Assembly: GCA_963798015.1 (NCBI GenBank)
Contig: CAWCSA010000023.1
Location: 372,001 to 436,000 of the forward strand
Origin: Roseiarcus sp963798015
GTDB taxonomy: Bacteria > Pseudomonadota > Alphaproteobacteria > Rhizobiales > Beijerinckiaceae
Reading direction: 5' to 3'
DNA length: 64,000 bases
The position numbers were made by a program, and so were the translations under genes. This document shows positions 7,698 through 15,092 of this stretch, piece after piece; position 1 is the first letter of the stretch; each line of letters opens with the position of its first letter. The notes under the pieces were generated by a model. That model had not been told where the DNA came from, did not search any database, and saw nothing but the letters and a program-made list of their open reading frames with translations.

Positions 7698-8777
7698 ATG
7701 AGCCGGGAATTTGATGACGCGACCCTCGACGCGCTCGAGGTCATCATCCCCAATCTGAATTGGCGCTATTCGGGCGGCACGGCCGTGAACCGCACCATCG
7801 CGCCGCTGATCGCTAAACGCTGGCGCGCAGCATGGTGCGGGCCGGACCAGCCGGACGGTATTACGGCCTTGAGCCTCGGCGATCTTGTGCGTCTGCGCTT
7901 CCGTCCTCCCGCGCACGGCAAGGCCCGCATCTGGCATGCGCGCCGCAACGTCGAGATGCTGGCGGGACTTTTCCTGAACCTGCTCGGCTACGGATTTGCG
8001 CTGATCTTCAATTCGGCCTCCCAGCGCAAGAAGACTTGGCTGACTCACTTTCTCATCGCGCGGATGGACACGGTGATCGCGACCAGCGAGATCGCGGCGC
8101 AATTTCTGCAGCACCCGGCGACGGTCATCCTTCACGGCATCGATGTCGAACTCTATCGGCTGCCGGACGACCGCCTGGCCGCCTTCGCCGAAACAGGCTT
8201 GCCGGGAAAGTATGGGGTCGGAACGTTCGGCCGCGTGCGGCGGCAGAAAGGCAGCGACCTGTTCGTCGAGGCGATGTGCCGGCTGTTGCCGCGATATCCG
8301 GATTTCTGCGCCGTGGTGGTCGGGCTTACGACCGTCGACAATCTGCCATTCGTCGAAGGGCTCAAGCAGCAGATTGCCGCCGCGGGTCTCACGGAGCGCA
8401 TCCGTTTCCTGGGCGAATTGCCGATCGAGGAGGTGCCGCTCTGGTATCAGCGGATCTCGATTTACGTTTTTGCCTCTCGAGTCGAGGGGTTCGGCCTCAC
8501 CATGCTCGAGGCGATGGCGGCAGGTGACGCGGTTGTCGCAACGCGCGCCGGCGCCGCGGAAATGGTCATTACGGATGGGGACGACGGAATTCTGGCGCCG
8601 GTTGACGATGTCGAGGCGCTCGTCGCCGCGCTCGAGCCGCTCATGCGAGATCCTGAACGCATCGAGACGATGGGAAAGCGTGCGCGCGCTCGGGTTGTCA
8701 GCGCGTTCAGCCGCGACCGCGAGGCCGACGAGATCAGCGACGTATACCGGCAAGTCTGGGCGGCGCGGAGGTCTTAG
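7698..8777 (+). CDS. GT4-family glycosyltransferase, LpcC/LpsB-like
   Basis: A 359-residue GT-B transferase. The N-terminus VIIPNLNWRYSGGTAVNRTI with WHARRNVEMLAG resembles LpcC, which transfers mannose to the Kdo region of rhizobial LPS. The C-terminal donor-binding half has GRVRRQKGSDLFVEA, and FASRVEGFGLTMLEAMAAGDAVVATRAG around 257-285 carries the GT4 E(X7)E signature. It is 39 bp downstream of the WaaE-like gene. Its last 4 bp overlap the convergent CadD-like gene. The exact donor and acceptor are not certain. Confidence 0.8.
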   Translation: MSREFDDATLDALEVIIPNLNWRYSGGTAVNRTIAPLIAKRWRAAWCGPDQPDGITALSLGDLVRLRFRPPAHGKARIWHARRNVEMLAGLFLNLLGYGFALIFNSASQRKKTWLTHFLIARMDTVIATSEIAAQFLQHPATVILHGIDVELYRLPDDRLAAFAETGLPGKYGVGTFGRVRRQKGSDLFVEAMCRLLPRYPDFCAVVVGLTTVDNLPFVEGLKQQIAAAGLTERIRFLGELPIEEVPLWYQRISIYVFASRVEGFGLTMLEAMAAGDAVVATRAGAAEMVITDGDDGILAPVDDVEALVAALEPLMRDPERIETMGKRARARVVSAFSRDREADEISDVYRQVWAARRS

Positions 8778-9373
8778 AACGAACTTCGCACCAGGCTCGT
8801 GGCAAGGCGAAGGGCGCCGGATCGGTAGAGAATTAGGATGCCCAATCCGATCAGAATGAAGGGCAGAACGACGTGCCCGTAACGACGCAGCGGCTTACCC
8901 AACACCGTATGCCTGACGAGCCACCACGCCGCGAAGCACCAAAAAATCGTGAGCGCGGCGAAGATCGCTATTGTCGCAATTATTTCCTGAGGCGTTTGGT
9001 TCGCGAAGATCGGCGTATAGGCGGCTATGTTGTCGCCTCCATTCACGATCGTGATGGCTGTGACCTGGAGAACGCCTACGGCCGTTGGCTGTCCTTCCTC
9101 CTCAATCTTCCCAAGGCGCAGCAGTTTTCCTATGCCGATGACTAAGGGGGCGACGCCAAGCAAGCCCACATGCGCAGGCGAGATCGCTAGCGCTGCAAAA
9201 GCAGCCGCCAAGCTTATTGCGACGAGGCTTGCAATCCCCAGGATTTGGCCGCTGAAGATGCTGAGGCGCGAGAAGCTTCGGTCGGAGAAAAAGCCGACCA
9301 GAAGGAACAAGTCGTCGATATTCGTCGATATGAAAGCGCCGGTCGACAGCAGGGCGAGCGAGAGAAGATTCAC
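8774..9373 (-). CDS. CadD-like cadmium resistance family transporter
   Basis: A 199-residue membrane protein with about six membrane segments. The opening STGAFISTNIDDLFLLVGFFSD and the central ITIVNGGDNIAAYTPIF, repeating an N(I/G)DD or GDN motif in each half, are the signature of the CadD/LysE-like cadmium exporter family. It probably exports a divalent or organic cation, but specificity is inferred. The 3' end overlaps that of the glycosyltransferase by 4 bp. The 2-oxoglutarate oxygenase gene upstream on the same strand is 49 bp away. Confidence 0.78.
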   Translation of the reverse strand: MNLLSLALLSTGAFISTNIDDLFLLVGFFSDRSFSRLSIFSGQILGIASLVAISLAAAFAALAISPAHVGLLGVAPLVIGIGKLLRLGKIEEEGQPTAVGVLQVTAITIVNGGDNIAAYTPIFANQTPQEIIATIAIFAALTIFWCFAAWWLVRHTVLGKPLRRYGHVVLPFILIGLGILILYRSGALRLATSLVRSSF

Positions 9374-9422
9374 GCTGCCGCCGGCTTGTCGTAACCGCGG
9401 ACCGGGTTCTCGGACGATCCGT

Positions 9423-10067
9423 TCAGGCGGCGCTCGGCCGCATGGCGGCGAACAGGCGCTTCAGGGGCGCCGAGACGTGGTGACGCAGCATCGCCATCCG
9501 GCGATCGCCTTCCGAAGTGACCCAGTTGAACTGGATGACCCGGCGTTCGCCAGCGAAGGGCTTGTGGCCATGCCAGGAATTGTCGGATCGCTTGAACGCG
9601 AGCAGCGTTCCCTCGGTCGGCGGCACTTCCATGATCATATCGTCGAGGTCGTACGCCGATTTCAGGAGGCGCAAGCGGCCGCCGGAATTCTCCCAAGCAG
9701 GGTTCATGTAGATGAGGACCGTAATGATCTTGCTTTTCGTATCGGTATGGATTCGTCCATCCTTGGCGCTGCACTGACCGCGGACCGTGGTTGTGGTGGG
9801 ACGCCCGGCAAGATCGAGGCCGAACTTCTCTTCGAAGGCATCGCGGAAATCGTCGCTCTCCAATTCGGCGACGAAGTCGCGGAACGCGGGTCCATACGAC
9901 AGTTGCCCGACGGGAAAGCTGCCGCCCTCGGAGATCTTTGGATAGTCGGCGTTGATTTTCGCTCGCGCATCCGGCCGAACAAAGCCGGGAACGACGAAAT
10001 ATTCGAACGGCTTCCGGGTCAAGGGCGTCGCTTTTAGGGCTTCCAGGTCAAGACAACGCAAGGTCAT
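9423..10067 (-). CDS. 2-oxoglutarate/Fe(II)-dependent oxygenase
   Basis: A 214-residue double-stranded beta-helix oxygenase. The iron ligands are visible as the HxD motif in RIHTDTKSK (about residues 106-108) and the distal His in SWHGHKPF (about 164-166). The Arg that binds 2-oxoglutarate lies in GERRVIQFNW. The middle YMNPAWENSGGRLRLL is typical of prolyl-4-hydroxylase-like members. The hydroxylation target is unknown; some relatives modify lipids, sugars or small metabolites. It precedes the CadD-like gene by 49 bp and may share its transcript. Confidence 0.82.
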   Translation of the reverse strand: MTLRCLDLEALKATPLTRKPFEYFVVPGFVRPDARAKINADYPKISEGGSFPVGQLSYGPAFRDFVAELESDDFRDAFEEKFGLDLAGRPTTTTVRGQCSAKDGRIHTDTKSKIITVLIYMNPAWENSGGRLRLLKSAYDLDDMIMEVPPTEGTLLAFKRSDNSWHGHKPFAGERRVIQFNWVTSEGDRRMAMLRHHVSAPLKRLFAAMRPSAA

Positions 10068-10164
10068 GGAACTGATTCCGCAATGACGAATTTGCCGCCT
10101 TTTAGATCGCGAAGCCTAACCCGTCAAAAGCGGCGGCGCGTCATCCGGGCCGCGGGTGCGTTTA

Positions 10165-10215
10165 GACGGATCACATCCCCCGGGCTCTGAACCAGGGGAT
10201 GTGATCCAATCCGTC
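10165..10215. repeat. Long perfect stem-loop between ABC importer and oxygenase genes
   Basis: GGATCACATCCCC (10168-10180) and its exact reverse complement (10195-10207) enclose a 14-base loop. GACGGAT at the left edge can also pair with ATCCGTC at about 10209-10215, extending the stem with a 5-base bulge. It lies just after the stop of the sugar-binding protein gene (10222) and before the promoter region of the oxygenase gene. No T-run follows on either strand, so it could be a Rho-independent-like terminator, an mRNA 3' stabiliser or a genome-dispersed palindromic repeat. Confidence 0.55.
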
Positions 10216-10221
10216 AGGCGC

Positions 10222-11199
10222 CTAGAGGGGCAAGCCGTTCTTCTTGAGAATTTCCCCTGCGTTGTCCTTGTCGATCAACATGGTCGGCAGAACAATGACC
10301 GGCGGTATTTTCTCGCCATTCAAGAGCTTGACCGCCTGCCGCAGGCCCTCGGCGCCCGGCGTGGCGTAGAGGAAGGTCGCCGTCAGCTCTCCCTTATGCA
10401 CCCAGGTCACGCCTTCGTCGGGCAGTCCGTCGATCCCCAGAATGAATTTGATGTCCTTGTCGCGTCCTGCGTCCTTCGCCGCGAGATAGGCGCCGTAGGC
10501 CATCGGATCGTTGTGGCCATAGACCAGATCGATCTTCTCGTTGTTGCGCAGCGCCGTCGTCATGATGTCGTAGGCTTTGTCCTGCTTCCAGTCGCCCGAT
10601 TGGTTGTTGAGCAGGTATTTGATGCCGGGTTCCTTGTCGGTGAAGGCGTGGAAGCCGTCATGCCGATCGTGCGCGGGCTGGGTGCCCGTGCCGCCCCAGA
10701 TCTCGACCACATTGCCCGCCGCCTTGCCGGGGCCGCCGAGCAGCTTCACCGCATATTCGCCGGCCGCCTTGCCGATCAGCGCATTGTCGCCGCCGATGAA
10801 CTGGGTGATGCGCTTGGTGTCGACGTTGCGGTCGAGCACGATCACCGGAATCTTGGCGTCGATCGCTTTTTCAACGACGCCGGTGAGACCGGCCGATTCC
10901 TTGGGCGAGATCAGCAGGACATCGACTTGCTGAGCGATCAGGTTCTCAACGTCGGCGACCTGCTTTTCCGTCTTGTCCTGCCCGTCGGTGATGATGAGCT
11001 GGACTTCGGGGTGGTTCTTCGCTTCCGCCTCGATGTCCTTGTTGAACTGCACCCGCCACGGCTCGAGCGTGGTCGCCTGGCTGAAGCCGACCTTCCATTT
11101 CGCTGCCGCCTTGGCTGGGGTCCAGCCGGCAGGCAGATAGACGCTCACCGCGGCGCCCGTCAGGGTCGCCGACAGTTTCAGAAACTCACGACGCTTCAT
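10222..11199 (-). CDS. Sugar ABC importer, periplasmic substrate-binding protein
   Basis: A 325-residue Peripla_BP_4 protein. The N-terminus MKRREFLKLSATLTGAAVSV has a twin-arginine-like motif (RREFLK) and a cleavage site near AKA, so export by Tat is likely. The mature fold is ribose/galactofuranose-binding type: FNKDIEAEAKNHPEVQLIITDGQ, VDVLLISPKE, IPVIVLDRNVD and YGHNDPMAYGAY. The sugar cannot be read from sequence. It overlaps the permease gene by 14 bp and is the last gene of a three-gene importer operon (ATPase, permease, binding protein), divergent from a GntR regulator. Confidence 0.88.
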   Translation of the reverse strand: MKRREFLKLSATLTGAAVSVYLPAGWTPAKAAAKWKVGFSQATTLEPWRVQFNKDIEAEAKNHPEVQLIITDGQDKTEKQVADVENLIAQQVDVLLISPKESAGLTGVVEKAIDAKIPVIVLDRNVDTKRITQFIGGDNALIGKAAGEYAVKLLGGPGKAAGNVVEIWGGTGTQPAHDRHDGFHAFTDKEPGIKYLLNNQSGDWKQDKAYDIMTTALRNNEKIDLVYGHNDPMAYGAYLAAKDAGRDKDIKFILGIDGLPDEGVTWVHKGELTATFLYATPGAEGLRQAVKLLNGEKIPPVIVLPTMLIDKDNAGEILKKNGLPL

Positions 11200-12517
11200 G
11201 GATGTCCTCCCTAGTTTTTGATTTCATATTCACTTGTGGCGGCCGATTCACTTCGACCGATCCGGTCCTCGTCGGCGGCGGCGGAGCTTGTCCTCGCCAC
11301 CGCGTCAGAAGTTGACCCAGATTCTGTTCTTGCACGAGCACCGTGCCGACGATGATAAGCCCCTTCATCAGGAGCTGCACGTTGGAATCGATGTTCTGGA
11401 GTTGAAGGATGTCGGACAGCAAGCCAAAGATGAGGACGCCGACGAACGTTCCGGCGAGTCCGCCCCGCCCGCCCATGAGGCTCGTCCCGCCGATCACCAC
11501 GGCCGCGATGGCGTCGAGTTCGAGGCCGGAGCCCGCGTCCGGTTTGCCTTGCCGATACTGGGCCACGAACAAGACGCCGGCGAGCCCGGCCAACAGGCCC
11601 GAGATCATATAGGCGGCTAGCTGAACCTGCGCGACCTTGATACCTGAGAGCTTGGCCGCTTCCGGATTGCCGCCGATCGCGTAGATATAGCGGCCAAAGG
11701 TCGTGAAGCGCAGGACAGCGCCGAATATAAGGATTGCGGCGAGAAAGAAGACGCTCGGCATCGGCAGGATGCCCCAGACCATCGAGCGCAACATTTCGAA
11801 GGCCTGCGTGGCGTTCGTTCCGGTGTAAACGGCGATGACGGCATTGTCCTGGCCCGCCGTCAGGCGGCCGAGGCCAAGCGCGCTCACCATCATCGCCAGG
11901 GTCGCAATGAAGGGTTGGAGCCGACCCGCGACGATGAGCGCGCCGTTGATCGCTCCGAGCGCCATCGCGACGCAAGGCGTGACGAGCAGCACCGCGAGCA
12001 CGCCGAACTTGGTCGAAACCTGTGAGGCTGTGGCGACAGCGACGAGCGCTCCACAGACGAGGCCCAGCAGCACCGGAATGCGAAGCCCACGCCAGGGCCC
12101 CAACACGATCTCGTTTCGCCGGCCGGCATCCACGTCGCGGCCGCGCGCGAGCCCGTGGAATACAAAGCGAGCTAGGAACCCGACCCCGAGCCCCGCCGCG
12201 ATAGAAGCGGCAGGCACAGCCACGATCGAGGCCGGCGTCCATCCAGACTGAGTGAGCAGCATGGCGCAGATGATCGTCGAGAAACCCATGACCGAGCCGA
12301 CCGACAGATCGATGCCGCCGAGCAGAATGACGAGGGTCATGCCTGTGGCGACAAGGCCGGTGATCGACACCTGGCGCAGGACGTCCGTCAGGTTGTTGAA
12401 CGAGAGAAAGATGTTTCGGCCCGACGAGGTGTGCGGGGAGGCCAAAGCGCCGATCAGGCAAATGATCGCGAGCCCCCAATAGAGCTTCGTGCGCGACAGC
12501 AGACGCACAACAATCAT
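11186..12517 (-). CDS. Sugar ABC importer permease (RbsC-like)
   Basis: A 443-residue permease of the BPD_transp_2 family, longer than the usual 320-350. The core signatures are present: TGLVATGMTLVILLGGIDLSVGS near residues 53-75, SGLLAGLAGVLFVAQYRQGKPDAGSG and LDAIAAVVIGGTSLMGGRGG in the last third. The extra length comes from a segment of about 70 residues after the third membrane helix (FHGLARGRDVDAGRRNEIVL and a further helix) and a Pro-rich C-terminal tail. Start overlaps the ATPase stop by 4 bp. Confidence 0.88.
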   Translation of the reverse strand: MIVVRLLSRTKLYWGLAIICLIGALASPHTSSGRNIFLSFNNLTDVLRQVSITGLVATGMTLVILLGGIDLSVGSVMGFSTIICAMLLTQSGWTPASIVAVPAASIAAGLGVGFLARFVFHGLARGRDVDAGRRNEIVLGPWRGLRIPVLLGLVCGALVAVATASQVSTKFGVLAVLLVTPCVAMALGAINGALIVAGRLQPFIATLAMMVSALGLGRLTAGQDNAVIAVYTGTNATQAFEMLRSMVWGILPMPSVFFLAAILIFGAVLRFTTFGRYIYAIGGNPEAAKLSGIKVAQVQLAAYMISGLLAGLAGVLFVAQYRQGKPDAGSGLELDAIAAVVIGGTSLMGGRGGLAGTFVGVLIFGLLSDILQLQNIDSNVQLLMKGLIIVGTVLVQEQNLGQLLTRWRGQAPPPPTRTGSVEVNRPPQVNMKSKTREDIHEAS

Positions 12518-14151
12518 GGCGCGACGCGCTCGCTCATTCCGGGGGCGGCCAGGCGCATGATCGCTTCTTGCGTCGCCTCAGCGCCAGACAAGATTCCTGT
12601 TTGCCGACCCTCGCACATGACAAGCACGCGGTCCGACAACAGGAGCAGCTCCGGCATCTCCGAAGTCACAACCACAATCGCCAATCCCTCAGCCGCCAAG
12701 CCGAATATGAGCTGATAGATTTCCTGCTTCGCTCCGACGTCAATGCCGCGTGTCGGCTCGTCGAGAAGGAGCACCCGGGGACCCGTCGCCAGCCATTTGC
12801 CGATAGCGACCTTCTGCTGGTTACCGCCGGACAGCGTGGCGACGATCTGATCGATCCCATAGCAACGCACTGCGAGCTTATCGACGACGTCGGTGGCGAG
12901 CTCAGCCTCGCGGGCGAAGCCGCGGACGCCGAAACGCGACGCGGCGCCGACCGAGGGCAGCGCGACATTGTCCCGAATGGTCGAAGCAATGTGCAAGCCG
13001 AGGGCCTTGCGATCTTCGGTCACCAGCGCCACGCGGAGTCGGCAAGCATCCGCCGCTGAATTGATGGATACGCGTTCGCCGTCGATAGCGATCTCGCCCT
13101 CCCGCCAACCGCGCGCGACGCCGAAGATCGATTCGAGTATCTCGGTGCGTCCGGAACCCAATAGGCCGCCAATGCCCAGGATTTCGCCTGGCCGGACATC
13201 CAAGCTCACGCCTTGGAGGACCCGTCGCCAGCCGCGGCTGCTCACCTTGTCGAGCGTGAGATTGCGCACCGAAAGAACGGGCGAGCTGGAGTTGGCGACA
13301 GAATCCCGGCGAGTGAGCGTCACCTCTCGCCCGACCATTGCGGAAATGATGGCGCCTTGCGACAGCCCCTCGATCGGAGCAGTCAAAACGCGCTGGCCAT
13401 CGCGCAGGACGGTCACGCGACTGGCGAGCGCAAGAACTTCGTCGAGGCGATGCGAGGTGTAGATGATCGCAACGCCCGCTTGCGCCAGCTGCCGCACGAC
13501 CTTGAACAGAGTGTCGCACTCGGCCGTCGAGAGTGCGGACGTCGGCTCGTCCATGATCAAGATCCGCGCGTCCAAAGATAGCGCCTTGGCGATTTCGACC
13601 AATTGCTGTTCGCCGATCCTGAGCTCCGCAATGCGACGTTGCGCGTCGATCTCGATGCCGAGCCGCTTCAACAATGCGCTTGCGGCCTTCACGATCCGCC
13701 GGTGGTCGACGATGGTCCCGAGGATGAGCGGCTCGCGGCCAAGGAAGATGTTCTCGGCCGCGGTCAATTCGGGAACCAGATTGAGTTCCTGGTGGATGAT
13801 GGCGACGCCAGCGCGTTCGGCGTCCTGAACACCGGAGAAGTGGACCGGGGCGCCTTCGATCAGGATCTCGCCGTCATAGTCGACGTGCACGCCGGCGAGA
13901 ATTTTCATCAACGTCGATTTGCCGGCGCCGTTCTCACCCATGAGGGCGTGGACTTCGCCGCTCCTCAGGTCGAAGTCGACATCGCGCAGAGCCGTTACAC
14001 CGGCGAAGGTCTTGGAGACGCCTTGAGCTTTAAGGACGACGGTGTGGCCGTCAGGCGTCTGACCTGCGCGGTCGACGGCGAGCCGTGCGCTCCGTCCTGC
14101 GGGCAAGGTCGTTGGGTCATGACTGGGAACCCCGCGCCTCGTCGTGCCCAT
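12514..14151 (-). CDS. Sugar ABC importer ATPase, tandem domains (RbsA/XylG-like)
   Basis: About 545 residues with two ATP-binding cassettes. The first has Walker A GENGAGKST, signature-region LRIGEQQLVEIAKAL and Walker B ILIMDEPTSAL. The second has a degenerate Walker A (GLLGSGRTE), the signature LSGGNQQKVAIGKWL and Walker B VLLLDEPTRGID. This arrangement is typical of RbsA/XylG/MglA sugar importers. I use the ATG at 14151; the longer frame to 14184 begins with TTG. Promoter candidates and a GntR gene lie directly upstream. Confidence 0.88.
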   Translation of the reverse strand: MGTTRRGVPSHDPTTLPAGRSARLAVDRAGQTPDGHTVVLKAQGVSKTFAGVTALRDVDFDLRSGEVHALMGENGAGKSTLMKILAGVHVDYDGEILIEGAPVHFSGVQDAERAGVAIIHQELNLVPELTAAENIFLGREPLILGTIVDHRRIVKAASALLKRLGIEIDAQRRIAELRIGEQQLVEIAKALSLDARILIMDEPTSALSTAECDTLFKVVRQLAQAGVAIIYTSHRLDEVLALASRVTVLRDGQRVLTAPIEGLSQGAIISAMVGREVTLTRRDSVANSSSPVLSVRNLTLDKVSSRGWRRVLQGVSLDVRPGEILGIGGLLGSGRTEILESIFGVARGWREGEIAIDGERVSINSAADACRLRVALVTEDRKALGLHIASTIRDNVALPSVGAASRFGVRGFAREAELATDVVDKLAVRCYGIDQIVATLSGGNQQKVAIGKWLATGPRVLLLDEPTRGIDVGAKQEIYQLIFGLAAEGLAIVVVTSEMPELLLLSDRVLVMCEGRQTGILSGAEATQEAIMRLAAPGMSERVAP

Positions 14152-14241
14152 GACGTTCCCACCCGCATTGCCGCCACGCGCCAACTCGACGTTCTCGATC
14201 GAAGGGTCGGCGTTCGCGGGATTTTGTCTATCACCGCTGAT

Positions 14242-14271
14242 ATGCTAGTTATGTCAGATGTTCGATGTCAA
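14242..14271 (-). promoter_or_regulatory. Putative promoter and ATGTCA repeats between ABC operon and GntR gene
   Basis: On the minus strand TTGACA (14266-14271), an 18-base gap and TAGCAT (14242-14247) form a plausible sigma-70 promoter for the importer operon. Two direct copies of ATGTCA (14251-14256 and 14265-14270), 14 bp apart, overlap the -35 and spacer and are reasonable operator half-sites for the divergently encoded GntR protein. This is inferred from sequence only. Confidence 0.4.
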
Positions 14272-14310
14272 GCCTTCGCGACCGGGCGCGGCGCGTAGAG
14301 GGGCGAGAGA

Positions 14311-15033
14311 ATGGACACGATGCAGTCCGTGGGCGGCTTCGACGGCGCAGGGGACACCGGCGGGGGTCGCGGCGCGCGACAATCCAAGGTCGACCGCGTC
14401 TATCTCGCGCTCAAGCAAGCGATCGTCTCGGGCGGGCTCGCGCCGCTGACCTTGATCGACAAGAACGATTGGAGCGCCCGCTTCCAGGTTTCGAGGCTAT
14501 CGATCACAAGCGCTATCAACCGGCTCGCTTTCGAGGGCCTTGTGGTGATCGAGCCTCAGCGCGGTTCCTACGTCAGCAAGATTCGGCTGGCGGACGTCAA
14601 GCAATGGATGATGATGCGTCGCTTGCTTGAAATCGAGGTCGCGGCGCTCTGCGCGACCGAGCTGTCTGAGCGCGCGATCCAGCAATTGAGCCAGAACCTC
14701 ACTTATCAGCGCGCTGCCCTTGACAGCGACGATCTTCCCGGCTTTCACGAATTCGACACACGTTTCCATCGCCAAATGACCAATGGACTCGACCTCCAGC
14801 GCGTCGGTGAGGCGCTTGAGTCCTTATGCATGCATCTCGACCGGGTGCGCCGAACGCTGCTCCCCGCGCCGGGGCGTAAAGAGGGAACCTACGCCGAGCA
14901 CCGAGCGATCTTCGAGGCGATCGCCGAGCGACGCCCGGAAGGCGCTGCCGAATCAATGAGGGCGCATCTCGGGTCGGTGCTGCGGGAGCTTGAGGATTTC
15001 GTTCCGAGGCATCCTGGCTTTTTCGAAGGCTAG
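14311..15033 (+). CDS. GntR family transcriptional regulator, FCD domain
   Basis: A 240-residue regulator of the GntR/FadR (FCD) subfamily. The N-terminal winged helix spans about residues 25-90 (VYLALKQAIVSGGLAPLTLIDKNDW and VSRLSITSAINRLAFEGLVVIEPQRGSYV). The C-terminal all-helical effector domain includes FHEFDTRFHRQM and a terminal HLGSVLREL helix, with His residues suited to metal or ligand binding. It is divergent from the sugar importer operon and probably controls it, with the transported sugar or a derivative as effector. About the first 20 residues are Gly-rich and disordered. Confidence 0.85.
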   Translation: MDTMQSVGGFDGAGDTGGGRGARQSKVDRVYLALKQAIVSGGLAPLTLIDKNDWSARFQVSRLSITSAINRLAFEGLVVIEPQRGSYVSKIRLADVKQWMMMRRLLEIEVAALCATELSERAIQQLSQNLTYQRAALDSDDLPGFHEFDTRFHRQMTNGLDLQRVGEALESLCMHLDRVRRTLLPAPGRKEGTYAEHRAIFEAIAERRPEGAAESMRAHLGSVLRELEDFVPRHPGFFEG

Positions 15034-15092
15034 CTGGCGGCGGACCTCGGCCGGGTAGGCGCGGGATTCGGCGTGCGCCTTACGCGCCGCGC

